Assembly: GCA_005789055.1 (NCBI GenBank)
Contig: SYAA01000235.1
Location: 1 to 5,980, forward strand
DNA: 5,980 nt
From: Actinomycetota bacterium
GTDB taxonomy: Bacteria > Actinomycetota > Actinomycetes > Mycobacteriales > Mycobacteriaceae
Direction of reading: 5' to 3'
Position numbers and translations under genes: made by a program. Shown here piece by piece: positions 5,115-5,980 of the stretch (position 1 is the stretch's first letter; every line of letters starts with the position of its first letter). The notes below the pieces were generated by a model. It had not been told where the DNA came from. It did not search any database and was given only the letters and a program-made list of their open reading frames with translations.

Positions 5115-5980
5115 CTACTCGCGGCGGAGCCGGGACTCCACGAACCCCTCCAGTTCCTCCCATTCCCGCGCCGCGGTGGCGTAGGGCGGGGCGGGGCGGG
5201 CCACGGAGTCCGGGTCGAGGACGTGGTTGACCAAGGCCCCGAGGGTGGTGTCGTCGGCCAGCAGCACGTCGACCGCGTCGTCCTCCGAGTAGAAGCCGAC
5301 GTCACGAACGAACTCGACGGCCAAGGCCAGTTGGTCGCGGTCGATCGCATCGGGACCATCAGCGATGTCGTCGGCGAGGCCGTTGAGCACGTAGACGTTG
5401 TCTTCGATGACGTCCACTCGCAGTGACCCGTCGGTGGCCGCGGTCCGGATGTCGTCGTAGGTGCTCAAATCGGCGAGGTCGTGATCGTGCTCGTCGGCCA
5501 GATAGCGCGCCAGTGCACGCTCGGAGCCGAACACGCTGATCCGTCCGTTGCGGCCGAGGAATCGGGGCCTGTCGTCGTAGTAGCAGCGCAGCGTGAAGAA
5601 CGTGCCCCCGCTGGTCATCACCCGGACCGGGTCGATACCGACGTTTTCCCAAAAGTGCGCGTCGCTTCCGAGGACCACGGTCTTGGACGCCCCCAGCGAT
5701 GTCGTCGCCAGCGCGCCGATGCCCGCGATGGCACCGCCGTCGTCCTCGTTCTCGTCGTCGTCGGTCTCGGCGGTCAGCACGCTGAAGTCGTCCTCGCCGT
5801 CGAAGGGTTCGGCGAGTTCGTCGGCGGCCGCCGCCGCGGCGCCCTCGTCGACCTCGGGGGTGATGACGATCTCGTCGATAGCCGACAGCACCCCGTCCCA
5901 TCCGCGGGCGACGATTTCGCCGACGGTATCCCAGCGTTTGCGGCCCGCTCGCCCGGTGAACTGCTCGAGGCCGCCGGTCA
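5115..5980 (-). CDS. Conserved mycobacterial protein of unknown function, Rv3311-like, C-terminal 287 residues (5' end outside window)
   Basis: The frame is open from the right edge to a TAG at 5115-5117, giving 287 residues; if it is the counterpart of Rv3311 (about 420 residues by recall), roughly 130 are missing. Numbering from the edge, WDTVGEIVARGWDGVLSAID (16-35) is followed by a strongly acidic, Ala-rich stretch at 41-81 (with TDDDENEDDGG at 72-82). A compact, probably folded part comes next (100-255: GTFFTLRCYYDD, RNGRISVFGSERALARYL, LRVDVIEDNVYVLNGLAD), and then a tail (REWEELEGFVESRLRRE). No signal peptide, membrane segment or known catalytic motif is visible in this part. Relatives have been labelled primosomal protein; nothing here supports that. 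The gene converges with the lipocalin gene across 94 bp, as Rv3311 converges with add-side genes in M. tuberculosis. A GTG at 5891 is an unlikely start because conserved-looking sequence continues upstream. Confidence 0.8.
   Translation of the reverse strand, partial: TGGLEQFTGRAGRKRWDTVGEIVARGWDGVLSAIDEIVITPEVDEGAAAAAADELAEPFDGEDDFSVLTAETDDDENEDDGGAIAGIGALATTSLGASKTVVLGSDAHFWENVGIDPVRVMTSGGTFFTLRCYYDDRPRFLGRNGRISVFGSERALARYLADEHDHDLADLSTYDDIRTAATDGSLRVDVIEDNVYVLNGLADDIADGPDAIDRDQLALAVEFVRDVGFYSEDDAVDVLLADDTTLGALVNHVLDPDSVARPAPPYATAAREWEELEGFVESRLRRE

Noticed and set aside
5110..5126. Hairpin CGCCGC/GCGGCG as a terminator between the convergent genes
   Set aside because: The stem is only 6 bp with the minus-strand stop codon in its loop, and no T-tract follows on either strand.
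5115..5980. Primosomal protein function for the right-edge gene
   Set aside because: The name circulates for relatives, but no helicase, DNA-binding or other primosome motif is visible in the 287 residues present.

Overview
The window looks like chromosomal DNA from a Mycobacterium or a very close relative. G+C is high and start codons are ATG or GTG. The proteins closely resemble, from memory, those of the Mycobacterium tuberculosis sdh2-add neighbourhood (Rv3311 to Rv3321c). No database search was possible, so species level is open.

Layout, left to right. Positions 1-2070 on the minus strand hold sdhC, sdhD and the first 390 codons of sdhA. These encode the membrane anchor and flavoprotein of respiratory succinate dehydrogenase; sdhB is presumably beyond the left edge. 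A 134-bp divergent intergenic region (2071-2204) separates them from a complete plus-strand adenosine deaminase gene, add (2205-3302). Next comes a VapB/VapC toxin-antitoxin pair (3329-3999) whose genes overlap by 4 bp. It appears to be driven by a leaderless promoter embedded in the end of add and in a set of inverted half-sites. A 145-bp gap holding a perfect 17-bp tandem duplication precedes an exported lipocalin-like protein (4145-5020). The stop codon of that gene lies inside a second 17-bp tandem array of five copies (5003-5087). Running convergently from the right edge is the C-terminal 287 codons of a conserved mycobacterial protein of unknown function (5115-5980), probably the Rv3311 counterpart.

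The backbone (sdhCDA, add, Rv3311-like) keeps the relative orientations known from M. tuberculosis. Three things differ from the arrangement I remember there. cdd and deoA are missing between sdhC and add. A VapBC44-like module sits downstream of add rather than beside sdhB. A lipocalin gene bounded by short 17-bp repeat arrays occupies the place where M. tuberculosis has Rv3312c and mtp. The stretch from 3303 to 5114 is therefore the accessory part of the window.

Functionally, the left part is core energy metabolism (succinate to fumarate with electrons to menaquinone), add is purine salvage, vapBC is a stress or stability module, and the lipocalin is a predicted extracytoplasmic hydrophobic-ligand binder. 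I do not see a wholly new multi-gene system. The most unusual signals are the repeat-flanked lipocalin and the compact operator/promoter of the vapBC module.
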